A stretch of 64,000 nt of DNA from Cohnella faecalis (GTDB taxonomy: Bacteria > Bacillota > Bacilli > Paenibacillales > Paenibacillaceae). The translations under genes and the position numbers were made by a program. The notes below the pieces were generated by a model that saw only the letters and a program-made list of their open reading frames with translations, was not told the origin of the DNA and made no database searches. Location: the NCBI RefSeq assembly GCF_003570905.1, contig NZ_QXJM01000039.1, positions 1,426,001 to 1,490,000 of the forward strand, read 5' to 3'. Positions within the stretch are counted from its first letter, which is position 1. Every line of letters begins with the position of its first letter. This document shows positions 26,315 through 35,143 of the stretch, in pieces.

Positions 26315-26561
26315 GGGACGGGCACGGGCGTCCGGCAAAGGCGGCTTGCGCCGGAGAAAAGGCAGCGGCGGATTGCGATCGCGCCGCAGTCTCGGCCGTC
26401 GGCGCGTAAGAGACCGCGGCGGTCGCCGCCGAGTTGGCGGCAGAGGCGGGGGTGGGGGGGATTCCGCCGGGTTCAATCATTCGTACAACGAAGGCTATAA
26501 TCACGGCTTCGCCAAAGGGCTGGAGGATGGCCACCAAATCGCCTATGAGCAGCAAGTGTGA
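26220..26561 (+). CDS. Small cluster protein 4: Lys/Gly/Ser/Arg repeat protein with Gly/Tyr tag
   Basis: The 113-residue protein starts at TTG 26220, 7-8 bases after GGAGGTG. Residues 1-85 are an almost pure K-G-K-S then R/G-rich string with no hydrophobic core. The C-terminus is YNEGYNHGFAKGLEDGHQIAYE, a clean example of the G-Y-x-x-G-x-x-x-G motif seen at the N-termini of the cluster's glycosyltransferases. Such a chain would be disordered and very basic, suited to binding polyanions or acting as a bulk coat filler (inference). No homologous family comes to mind. Confidence 0.6.
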   Translation: MKSKGKSKSTGKGKSKGKSKGKGKARTGARGKGRARASGKGGLRRRKGSGGLRSRRSLGRRRVRDRGGRRRVGGRGGGGGDSAGFNHSYNEGYNHGFAKGLEDGHQIAYEQQV

Positions 26562-26829
26562 GGAAGACGAGCGGTGTCGATGCGAATGAATTAAGCTGGC
26601 GCAGCATACAGCGAGAACAGGCGCGGCCGCACGTTGTTTGGGGGCGAGCGTAGGAGTAGGCGTGTGGTAGATAGGTTGCGTGTGGTGGGCGGTGTGCGGC
26701 GGGGCGGGTGGAAGTGCTGGTCTAGAACACAATAGGGTGATTTTTTCGTCCTATTCGCACGTTGCGGCGAATATGAAACGCAATAAGACGAACATTTGTC
26801 GTTATTTTTTTGAGGTAACCGTTTTGATG
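26562..26829. other. Gap: G/T-rich tract plus two hairpin repeat units
   Basis: No gene was found. From ~26635 to 26720 the top strand is strongly G/T-rich, including a G-run cluster at 26683-26712 that could fold as a quadruplex. Two 25-bp hairpin units follow: AATAGG...CCTATT at 26731-26755 and AATAA...TTATT at 26782-26806. They belong with the two units on the far side of the IS256 element (28268 and 28320). Confidence 0.5.
26822..26829. repeat. 8-bp target site duplication, left (IS256 element)
   Basis: TTTTGATG here is repeated at 28246-28253, directly abutting both ends of the element. Confidence 0.8.
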
Positions 26830-28245
26830 GGTAGCGTCAAGAAGTTTGTGTAGTAGGTTTTTCCATCGGGATGATGGACATGATTTTAGGTTTTAGAGTT
26901 GGCGGAGAGCGCAGCTCAAGCGAAGGCGCGGGAGATTGGTTTTTGTGGCGCTACTCCTCGGATGTTATCTTGTCCGAATATCGTGCCTCAAACATCTCGG
27001 TTAACCTCTTCTTCACTTCAGGATCTGCAAACCCACGTATGGCGCGACTTTCGTTACGTTCGTTGTAGTCGATTGCCTGCAAGTAAACGATCTTCTCTGC
27101 CGCATCCATGTTCGTTAAACTATTCATCGGCTTGAGTCTCTTGCGGATTTCCTTATTCATCCGCTCGATTGGGTTGGAAGTGTAAATGGCTTCCTTGATG
27201 AGGCTGGGAAATTTGTAAAAGGTCAGCAATGTAGGCAGTTGCTCCTTCCAAAGTTCCATCTCTTTTGGATACAATTTGCCCCACTTTGCGTAAACCGTGT
27301 CGAAGGCTGCTAATGCAAGATCTTTGTCCTCAGCCGTGTAAACCGTTTTGATATCCTCGATAACTTGCGTTCGATGTTGCACCCGGATTTTTGGGAAAGT
27401 AGCACGGACTTTGTGCACCACACAATGCTGCACGTCGGCTTTCGGGTAAGTCTCGCGGAAGGCTGCTTCAAGCCCTGTCAGGCCGTCAAACACGCCGAGC
27501 AGCACGTCTGTCGCCCCGCGTTTATAAAGATCTTTGAGTACTTCCCGCCAGCCATTTGAACTCTCTTGGCCGCCAATGTAGAAGCCAAGGATTTGCCGGT
27601 GACCATCTTCGTCGATCCCCATCGCAAAGTAAACGACTTCGCCACTTACGGTGCCGCGTTTGAGTTTGACGTAAAGACCGTCGAGATAAATAACCGAGTA
27701 ACGTTTCTTTAGCGGGCGCTGCAGCCAGATTTGAATGTCCTCCAACACTGTCGCTGTAATATTACTGACGGTCGTAGGCGAATATTGGCTACCAAACATG
27801 CTTTCAATGAAACGGGCGACGTCTCGTGTGCCCATACCGCTTTTGTACATCTGAATAACAGCTTCCTCTAGCCAACCATCTCGGCGCTGATACGGCTCGA
27901 ATACGCTGGTTTGGAATTGGCCATTACGGTCACGTGGTACCTGGAGATCTTCAATGTGACCATACTTCGTGTGGAGGGTGCGCGTGTAATAACCGTTCCG
28001 GCTATTACGCTGATGTTCTTCCTGCTCCTCCAACATGTGTTTGATTTCAGCTCGCATGATCGTCTCAATGTTCTGTTTCACAAACTGTGTGACAAGATTT
28101 TCAAATAGATCGTTAAGCATGTTTTCGGGTATAGTAGTCATCGAGTAGGGCTCCTTCTTGGTGGCGTCGTAACCCCGAGAATACCCTACTTTTTTTTGTT
28201 TTGGTAAGACTCCAAAACATGGTACACAAACAATTTTACGTCATC
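26830..28245. mobile_element. IS256-family insertion sequence, intact, 1,416 bp
   Basis: The ends are imperfect inverted repeats of ~23 bp. The left begins GGTAGCGTCAAG and shares GTTTGTGTA with the reverse complement of the right end, which begins GATGACGTAAAA. An exact 8-bp target duplication (TTTTGATG) flanks the element. One transposase gene, complete and in frame, fills it on the minus strand. Size, duplication length and gene content fit IS256. The intact duplication and open frame suggest a recent insertion. Confidence 0.88.
26951..28141 (-). CDS. IS256-family (Mutator-type) transposase
   Basis: The 396-residue DDE transposase carries the catalytic Asp in YLDGLYVKLKRG, the second Asp in LLGVFDGLTGLEAAF and the glutamate in SNPIERMNKEIRKRLKP, with the C/D-x2-H pattern near VQHCVVHKVR. 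The N-terminal part (EIKHMLEEQEEHQRNSRNGYYTR) is the DNA-binding region. It moves the element by a cut- or copy-out route via a circle, as known for IS256. It is complete, with no stops, inside matching inverted repeats. Confidence 0.95.
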   Translation of the reverse strand: MTTIPENMLNDLFENLVTQFVKQNIETIMRAEIKHMLEEQEEHQRNSRNGYYTRTLHTKYGHIEDLQVPRDRNGQFQTSVFEPYQRRDGWLEEAVIQMYKSGMGTRDVARFIESMFGSQYSPTTVSNITATVLEDIQIWLQRPLKKRYSVIYLDGLYVKLKRGTVSGEVVYFAMGIDEDGHRQILGFYIGGQESSNGWREVLKDLYKRGATDVLLGVFDGLTGLEAAFRETYPKADVQHCVVHKVRATFPKIRVQHRTQVIEDIKTVYTAEDKDLALAAFDTVYAKWGKLYPKEMELWKEQLPTLLTFYKFPSLIKEAIYTSNPIERMNKEIRKRLKPMNSLTNMDAAEKIVYLQAIDYNERNESRAIRGFADPEVKKRLTEMFEARYSDKITSEE

Positions 28246-28253
28246 TTTTGATG
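28246..28253. repeat. 8-bp target site duplication, right (IS256 element)
   Basis: TTTTGATG, identical to 26822-26829. Confidence 0.8.
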
Positions 28254-28267
28254 GTCGTTTCTGGAAT

Positions 28268-28344
28268 AATAAGACGATTTTGTCTTCTTATTGTCTAGCT
28301 TAGAGGGTGACGCAGAGGGAATAGAGTGATTTTTTCGCGCTAAT
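28268..28344. repeat. Two hairpin units, right part of the array interrupted by IS256
   Basis: AATAAGA at 28268 pairs with TCTTATT ending at 28292. A second unit starts at 28320 and shares AGTGATTTTTTCG with the unit at 26731. Start-to-start distance is 52 bases, as in the 3.6-kb array. The remaining gap to the SLH gene carries only the promoter and leader described separately. Confidence 0.55.
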
Positions 28345-28396
28345 CCCTTTCAGCCACAGTATTGCAGGTGCGAAAAAAGTGGAAAAAGAGGGGCTA

Positions 28397-28426
28397 TTGA
28401 CGGATTTTGGATATTGGCTCTATAAT
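28397..28426 (+). promoter_or_regulatory. Sigma-A promoter of the SLH gene
   Basis: TTGACG at 28397-28402, an 18-base spacer and a perfect TATAAT at 28421-28426. Transcription would start near 28433, giving a ~130-base leader that contains a terminator-like hairpin before the GTG start at 28561. Confidence 0.7.
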
Positions 28427-28456
28427 GAATTAACAAAAACAGGATATTCAAGCGTG

Positions 28457-28506
28457 GAAGCACCCGCAGGCGAGAACCATCGACGACGGACGTGCTTCTT
28501 TTTTTA
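28457..28506 (+). promoter_or_regulatory. Leader hairpin followed by U-run: candidate attenuator or short RNA terminator
   Basis: GAAGCAC at 28457-28463 pairs with GTGCTTC at 28492-28498, followed directly by seven further Ts. It lies between a strong promoter and the SLH gene, so most transcripts could end after ~75 nucleotides. The loop region is GC-rich and structured. I do not recognise a known riboswitch. Confidence 0.5.
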
Positions 28507-28560
28507 TGGTTTTTTTGCCGTGCGGGGTTCCTATATTCGAAGAAAAGGGGTTGTCATGAC

Positions 28561-29811
28561 GTGAAAAAAGGTTGGTTTTGGGTAGTGGTTATAACGTTTT
28601 GTTTAAGCGTGGTTCAGCAGGCTCCGGTCATTGCAAAGGCTCCCGAGGCGGTTGCGACGTTCAGCGACGTTAGCGGCAAACATTGGGCTAAGACGCAGAT
28701 CGATCAAGCGGTTCGAAAAGGCTATGTGAAAGGATACGCCGACGGTACGTTCAAGCCCGACAAATCGGTCACAGTCGCGGAGTTCCTAGCGATGCTGTTC
28801 CTGTCTTTTACGGAGACGGATTCGGCGGGGAATGTGACGTGGTCGCAGGCGACATTGGATCGTTTTCCCGATCATGTCAGGGCGAGAATGATCGATGGCT
28901 ACGGATACGACTTCTCGCAAGGGAAGCCTTGGTACAAGAATTATGCCGATTATGCCAAGTTTTTCGGCTTAATGAAGGACGAGTATGAAGGGCGTTATAA
29001 CGAGCCTTTGACTCGGGAGCGGGCTTCTCGGATTGTTATTCGGATGGATGAGGAGTTTCATACTGCTATTGTTGAAGAATATGCGGATTTAGGGATTCCG
29101 CTGATGAAAGATTACAAATATATTGAAGACTATTTACGAAATGATGCAGCCAAAACGCTTATATCTGGAATACTTTCAGGGTATCCAGACGGTACTTGGA
29201 AACCAAAGAAAGCCGTTTCCCGTGCAGAAGCAATTTCAGTCATAGAACGTTTTAACGATGAAACTCTACGAAAACCTGTAAGGGTAAATCTCACAGGAGT
29301 TCCTTATTCGGTCGTTCCCGGATATGGATATGCCGACCCACAAATTATTATTTTCGCAAATAATGAAATGAAGCAGGTTCATGACACATTAACTAATGCA
29401 CTCTCTAATTATAAAGGTGTAACGGAACGATTTAATGATCGTTTGGTTTACTTTGAAAATGAAGAAAGACTAAATGGCTATGTCCAACAAGTTTACTATA
29501 ATAACGATTCCTGGAATGGTAACTCACCTTTAGATGTACTGATAACAGCAACCGGGAATGCTTATGGGTTAGTTATTCCGAAAGCTCAAGGCAGGTATGA
29601 AAGAGCCGCTCAACCGCTTGATCTTCTTCTTGGGATTGTCTACAAAGATAAAGCCTCTGAAGCGCGGAAGGTAATAGATGGAGCAATGATAAGCTTTCGT
29701 GCAGGAAAACTGTCAGGTTTTGAAAAATTGATTGGGAAGCGATCTATGAGGATAGATCCTTCTTCGTCTGAGGCAATAATTATATCAATTGGTGGGTATG
29801 CAGATAGATAA
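28561..29811 (+). CDS. Secreted S-layer-homology (SLH) domain protein
   Basis: It starts at GTG 28561 after AAAAGGGG. The ~416-residue product has a signal peptide (KKGWFWVVVITFCLSVVQQAPVIAKA) and an SLH module at ~28-80 (FSDVSGKHWAKTQIDQAV, GYVKGYADGTFKPDKSVTVAEF). There is a weaker middle repeat and a last SLH at ~185-235 (LISGILSGYPDGTWKPKKAVSRAEA). SLH repeats hold proteins to pyruvylated cell-wall polymer. The C-terminal ~180 residues are unrecognised. Codon use switches from GC-rich to AT-rich near 29.05 kb and stays so into the next gene, so the gene is a mosaic. The next gene starts 13 bases after its stop and is probably co-transcribed. Confidence 0.85.
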   Translation: MKKGWFWVVVITFCLSVVQQAPVIAKAPEAVATFSDVSGKHWAKTQIDQAVRKGYVKGYADGTFKPDKSVTVAEFLAMLFLSFTETDSAGNVTWSQATLDRFPDHVRARMIDGYGYDFSQGKPWYKNYADYAKFFGLMKDEYEGRYNEPLTRERASRIVIRMDEEFHTAIVEEYADLGIPLMKDYKYIEDYLRNDAAKTLISGILSGYPDGTWKPKKAVSRAEAISVIERFNDETLRKPVRVNLTGVPYSVVPGYGYADPQIIIFANNEMKQVHDTLTNALSNYKGVTERFNDRLVYFENEERLNGYVQQVYYNNDSWNGNSPLDVLITATGNAYGLVIPKAQGRYERAAQPLDLLLGIVYKDKASEARKVIDGAMISFRAGKLSGFEKLIGKRSMRIDPSSSEAIIISIGGYADR

Positions 29812-29824
29812 GGAGGTTGTTTGA

Positions 29825-32800
29825 TTGTTACATTTAAAGGTGGCGGCCAGTACAGTGCTGGTCTATTTTCTGCTACTCATTTTTACAAATCCATTAGATC
29901 CTATTAGTTTTGCATCTACAAAAACTCTCCATGAGCAGTGTGAGGAGAAGTATTATTATTTAAAGCCGCCAGTTCCATTTCCGAAATGTAGTAACAGTTC
30001 TACTCCGAATAAAATACTTCCTTTTAATGCTTGGCTATATTCCAAGCTAGGTGTTGTGGCATATATAAAGCCAAATATTGATGGTTCACCTAGTATGGAG
30101 AGTTTGATTGAAAATAGAATTGCTACAGGATTTAAAGCCGGCTGGCAAGACGAAGAATCAAAGATTCATAAAGGAGCCCCTATTTCATCGACAGCATTCC
30201 ATCCAACTTTTAATGTTTCCGGTATCTGGGGAGAATATCGATACTATGGCTATGATCGCCAAGGGGAGCTTTACACTAACCCATATTTTATAAATGATGC
30301 TTCCGTAACGGATCCTGATACACGGGCATGGATTTATCAGCCATGGAGGAGCAGCTCTAGAGCACAAGAGAATAAAACTGCTGTCTCTAAGGTAAGTCCA
30401 TTAATTGCTAGTAAATTCGGTGATTCAACGGATAAAGTATATGACGCTGGAAACCAAGCCATCCTAGACACAAACAACATCATCAAATCCAACTTCGTTT
30501 CGATCCAGAGATCGGCCAATGGAGAGGATAAGCTTAAGAGATTCAATATGTTCGACTACATGTACGTCGAGCAGGACCCGACTGCGAGGTCTAAGGGAAT
30601 TGGGCGGATGTGGCATCTGACGGCAAAAAACGAGGTGTGGTATCAAACGTTTGAAATTCCGAAAACGGTCAAGACTCCGCCGAAAGCCGAAGCCACTCCG
30701 ACAATCATCAAAGCCGAGGTCAAGCTGCAAAAGCTTTCCGAGAATTTTACATACGTATTGGACTTGGCTGCGACGATCAAGGACGAAGCGATGTACGACG
30801 GCAATGGGGACCGTTACGATAGAGCGAAATATTATTATCGCGAGGATGTTACGGAGACGGTACTGAAGCTGGACGTCAGCTACCCCGGCGGCACAAAGAC
30901 GACGGTAGGAACTTGGTCCTCCAAAAATCCGGCAGACCAAGTGCTGCTAGAGAACGGCAAACAAACCGCGAGAAAAAGACTTGTGTCGGTACAGCTGAAA
31001 AAAACGAATTTGAAAAAGGACGACGTCATCCAATTTACGCTAACTTCCATGACGTATTACGATTCGGACGATAATCCGAAACCGAGAAGTCAAGATTCTA
31101 CCGACCTGAAAATAACATTGGATGAAGACGTTCCCCCTATCATTATCCCGGAAATCAAAATACCGGAGGATCCGTTGCCGAATCCTCTTATTTGTCCTGC
31201 GAACATACCCTTGCACGCATTCGATATCGTCTCTTTTCCGGCAAGCGATGGAACGGATTTGAGCCGTGTCGAGGAACGAAACGTTTACGTTGACGGCGTA
31301 AAAATCGACGACGATACCTTTTTCGAAGGGAAATATGTGTTTGGAGACGATGCCGACGGCCTTCATAGAGTCGATATCCAATGGAAGCCGAAGGCCAAGG
31401 TCACGGATCCATTGGATCCCGGCTGCGTAAGCTCCAATCCCGTATATGTGCACGATACGGTTCCTACGGCCCAGTTCAAGCTGGGAGGCACGTTCAAGGA
31501 AAACCGCAAAATAACCGTGGACGAAAATGCGGCATCCGCGAACGATCCCTACGTCCTGGCCGCATACCCGATTACTTCTTTCACATGGACATGGGAAGCA
31601 TTGGACACTGCCCTTCTAGCAGATCAACGTATAAAAATTAACGGTGCCTCCCACAAAGAGTTCTTGTTCAAGAAGTCGGGCGAATACGCGCTCACGTTGA
31701 AGGTGCGCAATTCCCTCGGAAGAGAATCGGAAATGTATCGGCAACAATTTTGGGTACAGGAGGATTTTGCTCCAGCTGTTATCATGACGCCTTATGCGAG
31801 CGAAGTCGCGCGCGGGGAGTCGGTTCCGCTGTTCTACGATGCAGTTAGCACAGATTCTGATACCGTGACGAAGCAACATTTCAATGTGTATTACGATGCC
31901 GCCGGCGACGAAACGTACACGCAGCTCATCGATTCGTTCGATGGTCTGGTGACAGCCTATACTCCGACGTTCGGCAAGCTCGGAAAATACCGGATTGTCG
32001 CAACCGTCGATGAAGACTTCGGACAAGAAACGTTCCCGGAATTTTTGACTCCGGCGGACAAAAGACGAAGCACGGCGAAGTTCGAATTTTGGATCAACAA
32101 CTATATTCCTTATTCGGATATTTACACGGACATCCCGACCGTACGGCCCCAAATCGACGTCTTTTTCTTGCTGGACAAGAACCTGGAGCAGAGCAAAATC
32201 GATTACGTAAAAGGAAACGGCGTCGTCATTAACAATCAGCTGCGCGCCGAGGGAATCGATCCCGATGTGGACGCTTGGGATATGCACACTTACACCTACA
32301 GCCAAGCCTCGACTACCTATAAAGATTTTGGCACCTCGTCCCCGCCCGCTACTCTCGCTTATTGCGCAGGAGGGTACTGCGGCACATTGTCCCTTTACGA
32401 TAAGCAGGATTACGGGGGAAGCCGGGATTTCGGATCCGACAAGACCGAGACCCAGACAAAGACGGCCACAGGCTCGTGCTCCAATACGCAAAGCGTAACC
32501 TATAACAGTTCGGGAGTCGGCACGGTTTCCTGGAGCGGTTCTTGTCCGGGTTCTCAGTCTTATTCGGACGGCGACGGGTATTCCGGTACTCTGAGCCGGC
32601 TAGGAACGTCGCCTTCTTCGGGCTGCGGCTCGTCGGGCACTCCGAACGGGGCCTGCAGTACGACCTTTTCCACCTCGTATTCGGGAACGGTCAGCCGAAC
32701 GGTCGTGGTTCATATTTACGATTGGCGGCATGTCGCGGAGTGGCGGGGCTATTATTCCGGTACGATTTATAAGGATGTACGGCAGTCTTTGACGAATCCT

Positions 32801-35056
32801 TATGCTCGCACGGCATCCGACAAATATTTGATTTACTTATCGGACAGCGTCATTAACGAACCTGTAGAGTTTGAGAGCGCCAAGGCGCTATCCGATGCGA
32901 AAGTTATTTTAGTAGGAGCTTCGGCGATGAAGAGTCAAACGGCTTATGAAGCTTTTATTGAAAACAACGGGCAATCTATCGAGCGGATTATAGAGGAGAT
33001 CGTCGAGTATATTGCATCCCGGAGTCCTCCTACGGCTAGCCAGCTTGTTTTGACCAACGAGACTTTTCACCTGCTCGCCACCGACGCGGATCCGGAAAAC
33101 GATCCGATCGTCAAGCGGGAAACGATGTACGTTCAGAATGAAAACTACTATGACAACCCGATGGGACATGTCGGCTATGCATTGAGCGAAGGAGATTCTC
33201 CGATATGGTCGGAGGAGTATCTTCGAACGAGCTTGCCTTTTACCGGGGAATACACGATCCATAGACGAATAAAAGATTTGCCGAGCAGTGAGCCGCAGCT
33301 TGCGAATTATAGCTATTACTCCAATGAATCCAAGACGGTCATCCTGGTCAATCGCAAGCCGGTCGCACAAGCTAAGCTCGATTGGACGTATGACGATGGC
33401 TGCGCGTGTTATCAAACCTCGTGGATCGATCAATCTTTCGATTTGGATCATAGCGTCAGCGATCCCGTTGCAAAAGGCATCGTCGATCGTAAAATTCGCT
33501 ATCAAGCGGTCGGAGGGGAGTGGTACTACCGGATTCCCGATTTTTTGCTGCCGGGCTCTTACAGCTTGGAATATATCGTCAAGGATATGGAAGGGAACTG
33601 GTCGGATCCGTTCAAGCTAAGCTTCGTGCTTGAAGCGGCGCCGCCGCCCCAGTTAGGGGCCGGCTTGAAGTCGGAAGATGCAGCATTCACTCCGGCTGGA
33701 GGAGTACCCGCAAGCGAGAGCTTGCGAGCGTACGAATTGTGGACGAGATATCCTTATCAAGTGAATCTGCTGTTTCAGATGACACCTGCCGGTAATTTTA
33801 TCAACAAAACGGTGCCCTACTATACGGGCAGCAAAACGGGGAGCGACATCGATTGGAACGACGTCGTAACGACCGTGCCGGCGACGACTCCGGATGGCAG
33901 CTATATTTATCGGATAACGGCCAAAGGCTCCAACGGAAAAACGACATTTCGAGAGTTTGCGGTCAAGGTGTCAACGCCGATTCAGCTCGTTCCGTTCATC
34001 AAGGCGGAGGACGGCAGCGGATTGTCGGATACGATTGTCGTCGGGTATCCAGCGAAGCTGGAAGCCGATACGACGGAATATGCCAGCCAGGTGACGGTTG
34101 TCGCATTCAAAGGAACCTCTTATCAAAAGAGCTTGACGCTTTCCGGCAACGTGCTCTCGACAGCGGGAACAGGCGCGAAAAAATGGGAGTCGGTCTTTAC
34201 TCCGACGGGAGCGATTCCGGACGGAAGCTATACGTTTGAATGGACAGCCCGAACTCCGAACGGAAACGTCGAAACGAAGTCAATCTTGATGAAGGTCATT
34301 AGCAATACGCCGCCTTTCGGAGATTTTCAGATGTTCACGTACAATTCTTCCAACTCTTCCATGCCGACATTCGAAGGCGATACGCTTCACATTCGTTCGA
34401 TTGGGATCGGGGATAACGAGCGGGACTCGCTTACCGTCCGCTATGAAGCTTTCGATCCGTCCGGCACGAGACGGCTTAACGATATTCGGGCGATGACGTA
34501 TCCTTATTCTTCGGCCGGCCCGGATTTCATTCTGCCCGGCGACGGCTCGGCGGTCGGAACCTGGACGGTAAAGCAGACGATTAGCGACGGCAAAGCGGTG
34601 CCGGTCGTCCGAATGAAAACGTTGACGGTTTATGCGCTCGGTATTCAGGGCTATGTCAAGCACACCGAAGAATGGGAAGCGAATCGAATTCGGCATAATG
34701 CAAAGCATCCGGCAAATCAACGTCCCGCGGAATGGTTTTGGGCAGGCGAGGCTTTTGTTCTCGAAGCGGTTGCGACCGATACTGGCGTTTCGGGAACGAC
34801 TCCGATTTCCGTTACGGCGAAAGCATCCCAGGAACTGGCCGGTATTCTGACCGCATTTCCGCCTTCCCAGAAAAAAGTATGGCAAGGGCTGCTGCGCAGC
34901 GATCCCTCGGGTTTCAAGTTAATCGATTTGGAGGATGGCCGGTATTCCTTTGTTTTTACGGTAACGTATAGCAACGGAATTACCAGAAAGTCGACCGTTA
35001 CTATCAACGTTAAGGATACGATCGATCAATACGTGCAAGTTCATCGAATTCAATAA
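29825..35056 (+). CDS. Very large secreted multidomain surface protein (Ig/PKD-like, vWA-like segments)
   Basis: The 1,743-residue protein starts at TTG 29825, eight bases after GGAGG. It begins with a signal peptide (VAASTVLVYFLLLIFT). An N-terminal domain (~35-230) is rich in Y/W/N. Beta-sandwich-like regions follow (PVYVHDTVPTAQFKLGG, TFTWTW-type PKD strands, PDGSYTFEWTA). Residues ~772-835 (RPQIDVFFLLDKN) and ~975-1060 (KYLIYLSDSVIN, AKVILVGASAM) look like two halves of a vWA-like fold. They are separated by a Ser/Gly/Thr/Cys-rich insert with four YSGT(L/V/I)-type repeats. No sortase motif or SLH is visible, so it may depend on its SLH neighbour for anchoring. Its first ~200 codons are AT-rich, unlike the rest. 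Confidence 0.75.
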   Translation: MLHLKVAASTVLVYFLLLIFTNPLDPISFASTKTLHEQCEEKYYYLKPPVPFPKCSNSSTPNKILPFNAWLYSKLGVVAYIKPNIDGSPSMESLIENRIATGFKAGWQDEESKIHKGAPISSTAFHPTFNVSGIWGEYRYYGYDRQGELYTNPYFINDASVTDPDTRAWIYQPWRSSSRAQENKTAVSKVSPLIASKFGDSTDKVYDAGNQAILDTNNIIKSNFVSIQRSANGEDKLKRFNMFDYMYVEQDPTARSKGIGRMWHLTAKNEVWYQTFEIPKTVKTPPKAEATPTIIKAEVKLQKLSENFTYVLDLAATIKDEAMYDGNGDRYDRAKYYYREDVTETVLKLDVSYPGGTKTTVGTWSSKNPADQVLLENGKQTARKRLVSVQLKKTNLKKDDVIQFTLTSMTYYDSDDNPKPRSQDSTDLKITLDEDVPPIIIPEIKIPEDPLPNPLICPANIPLHAFDIVSFPASDGTDLSRVEERNVYVDGVKIDDDTFFEGKYVFGDDADGLHRVDIQWKPKAKVTDPLDPGCVSSNPVYVHDTVPTAQFKLGGTFKENRKITVDENAASANDPYVLAAYPITSFTWTWEALDTALLADQRIKINGASHKEFLFKKSGEYALTLKVRNSLGRESEMYRQQFWVQEDFAPAVIMTPYASEVARGESVPLFYDAVSTDSDTVTKQHFNVYYDAAGDETYTQLIDSFDGLVTAYTPTFGKLGKYRIVATVDEDFGQETFPEFLTPADKRRSTAKFEFWINNYIPYSDIYTDIPTVRPQIDVFFLLDKNLEQSKIDYVKGNGVVINNQLRAEGIDPDVDAWDMHTYTYSQASTTYKDFGTSSPPATLAYCAGGYCGTLSLYDKQDYGGSRDFGSDKTETQTKTATGSCSNTQSVTYNSSGVGTVSWSGSCPGSQSYSDGDGYSGTLSRLGTSPSSGCGSSGTPNGACSTTFSTSYSGTVSRTVVVHIYDWRHVAEWRGYYSGTIYKDVRQSLTNPYARTASDKYLIYLSDSVINEPVEFESAKALSDAKVILVGASAMKSQTAYEAFIENNGQSIERIIEEIVEYIASRSPPTASQLVLTNETFHLLATDADPENDPIVKRETMYVQNENYYDNPMGHVGYALSEGDSPIWSEEYLRTSLPFTGEYTIHRRIKDLPSSEPQLANYSYYSNESKTVILVNRKPVAQAKLDWTYDDGCACYQTSWIDQSFDLDHSVSDPVAKGIVDRKIRYQAVGGEWYYRIPDFLLPGSYSLEYIVKDMEGNWSDPFKLSFVLEAAPPPQLGAGLKSEDAAFTPAGGVPASESLRAYELWTRYPYQVNLLFQMTPAGNFINKTVPYYTGSKTGSDIDWNDVVTTVPATTPDGSYIYRITAKGSNGKTTFREFAVKVSTPIQLVPFIKAEDGSGLSDTIVVGYPAKLEADTTEYASQVTVVAFKGTSYQKSLTLSGNVLSTAGTGAKKWESVFTPTGAIPDGSYTFEWTARTPNGNVETKSILMKVISNTPPFGDFQMFTYNSSNSSMPTFEGDTLHIRSIGIGDNERDSLTVRYEAFDPSGTRRLNDIRAMTYPYSSAGPDFILPGDGSAVGTWTVKQTISDGKAVPVVRMKTLTVYALGIQGYVKHTEEWEANRIRHNAKHPANQRPAEWFWAGEAFVLEAVATDTGVSGTTPISVTAKASQELAGILTAFPPSQKKVWQGLLRSDPSGFKLIDLEDGRYSFVFTVTYSNGITRKSTVTINVKDTIDQYVQVHRIQ

Positions 35057-35143
35057 AGGGCGATCGTGGACGGGCAAGTATCCCAGTCCATCCCGGCATA
35101 AGCGCATATATTGGATGCGAGCGTGTTAGGGAGGGGATAGGAG

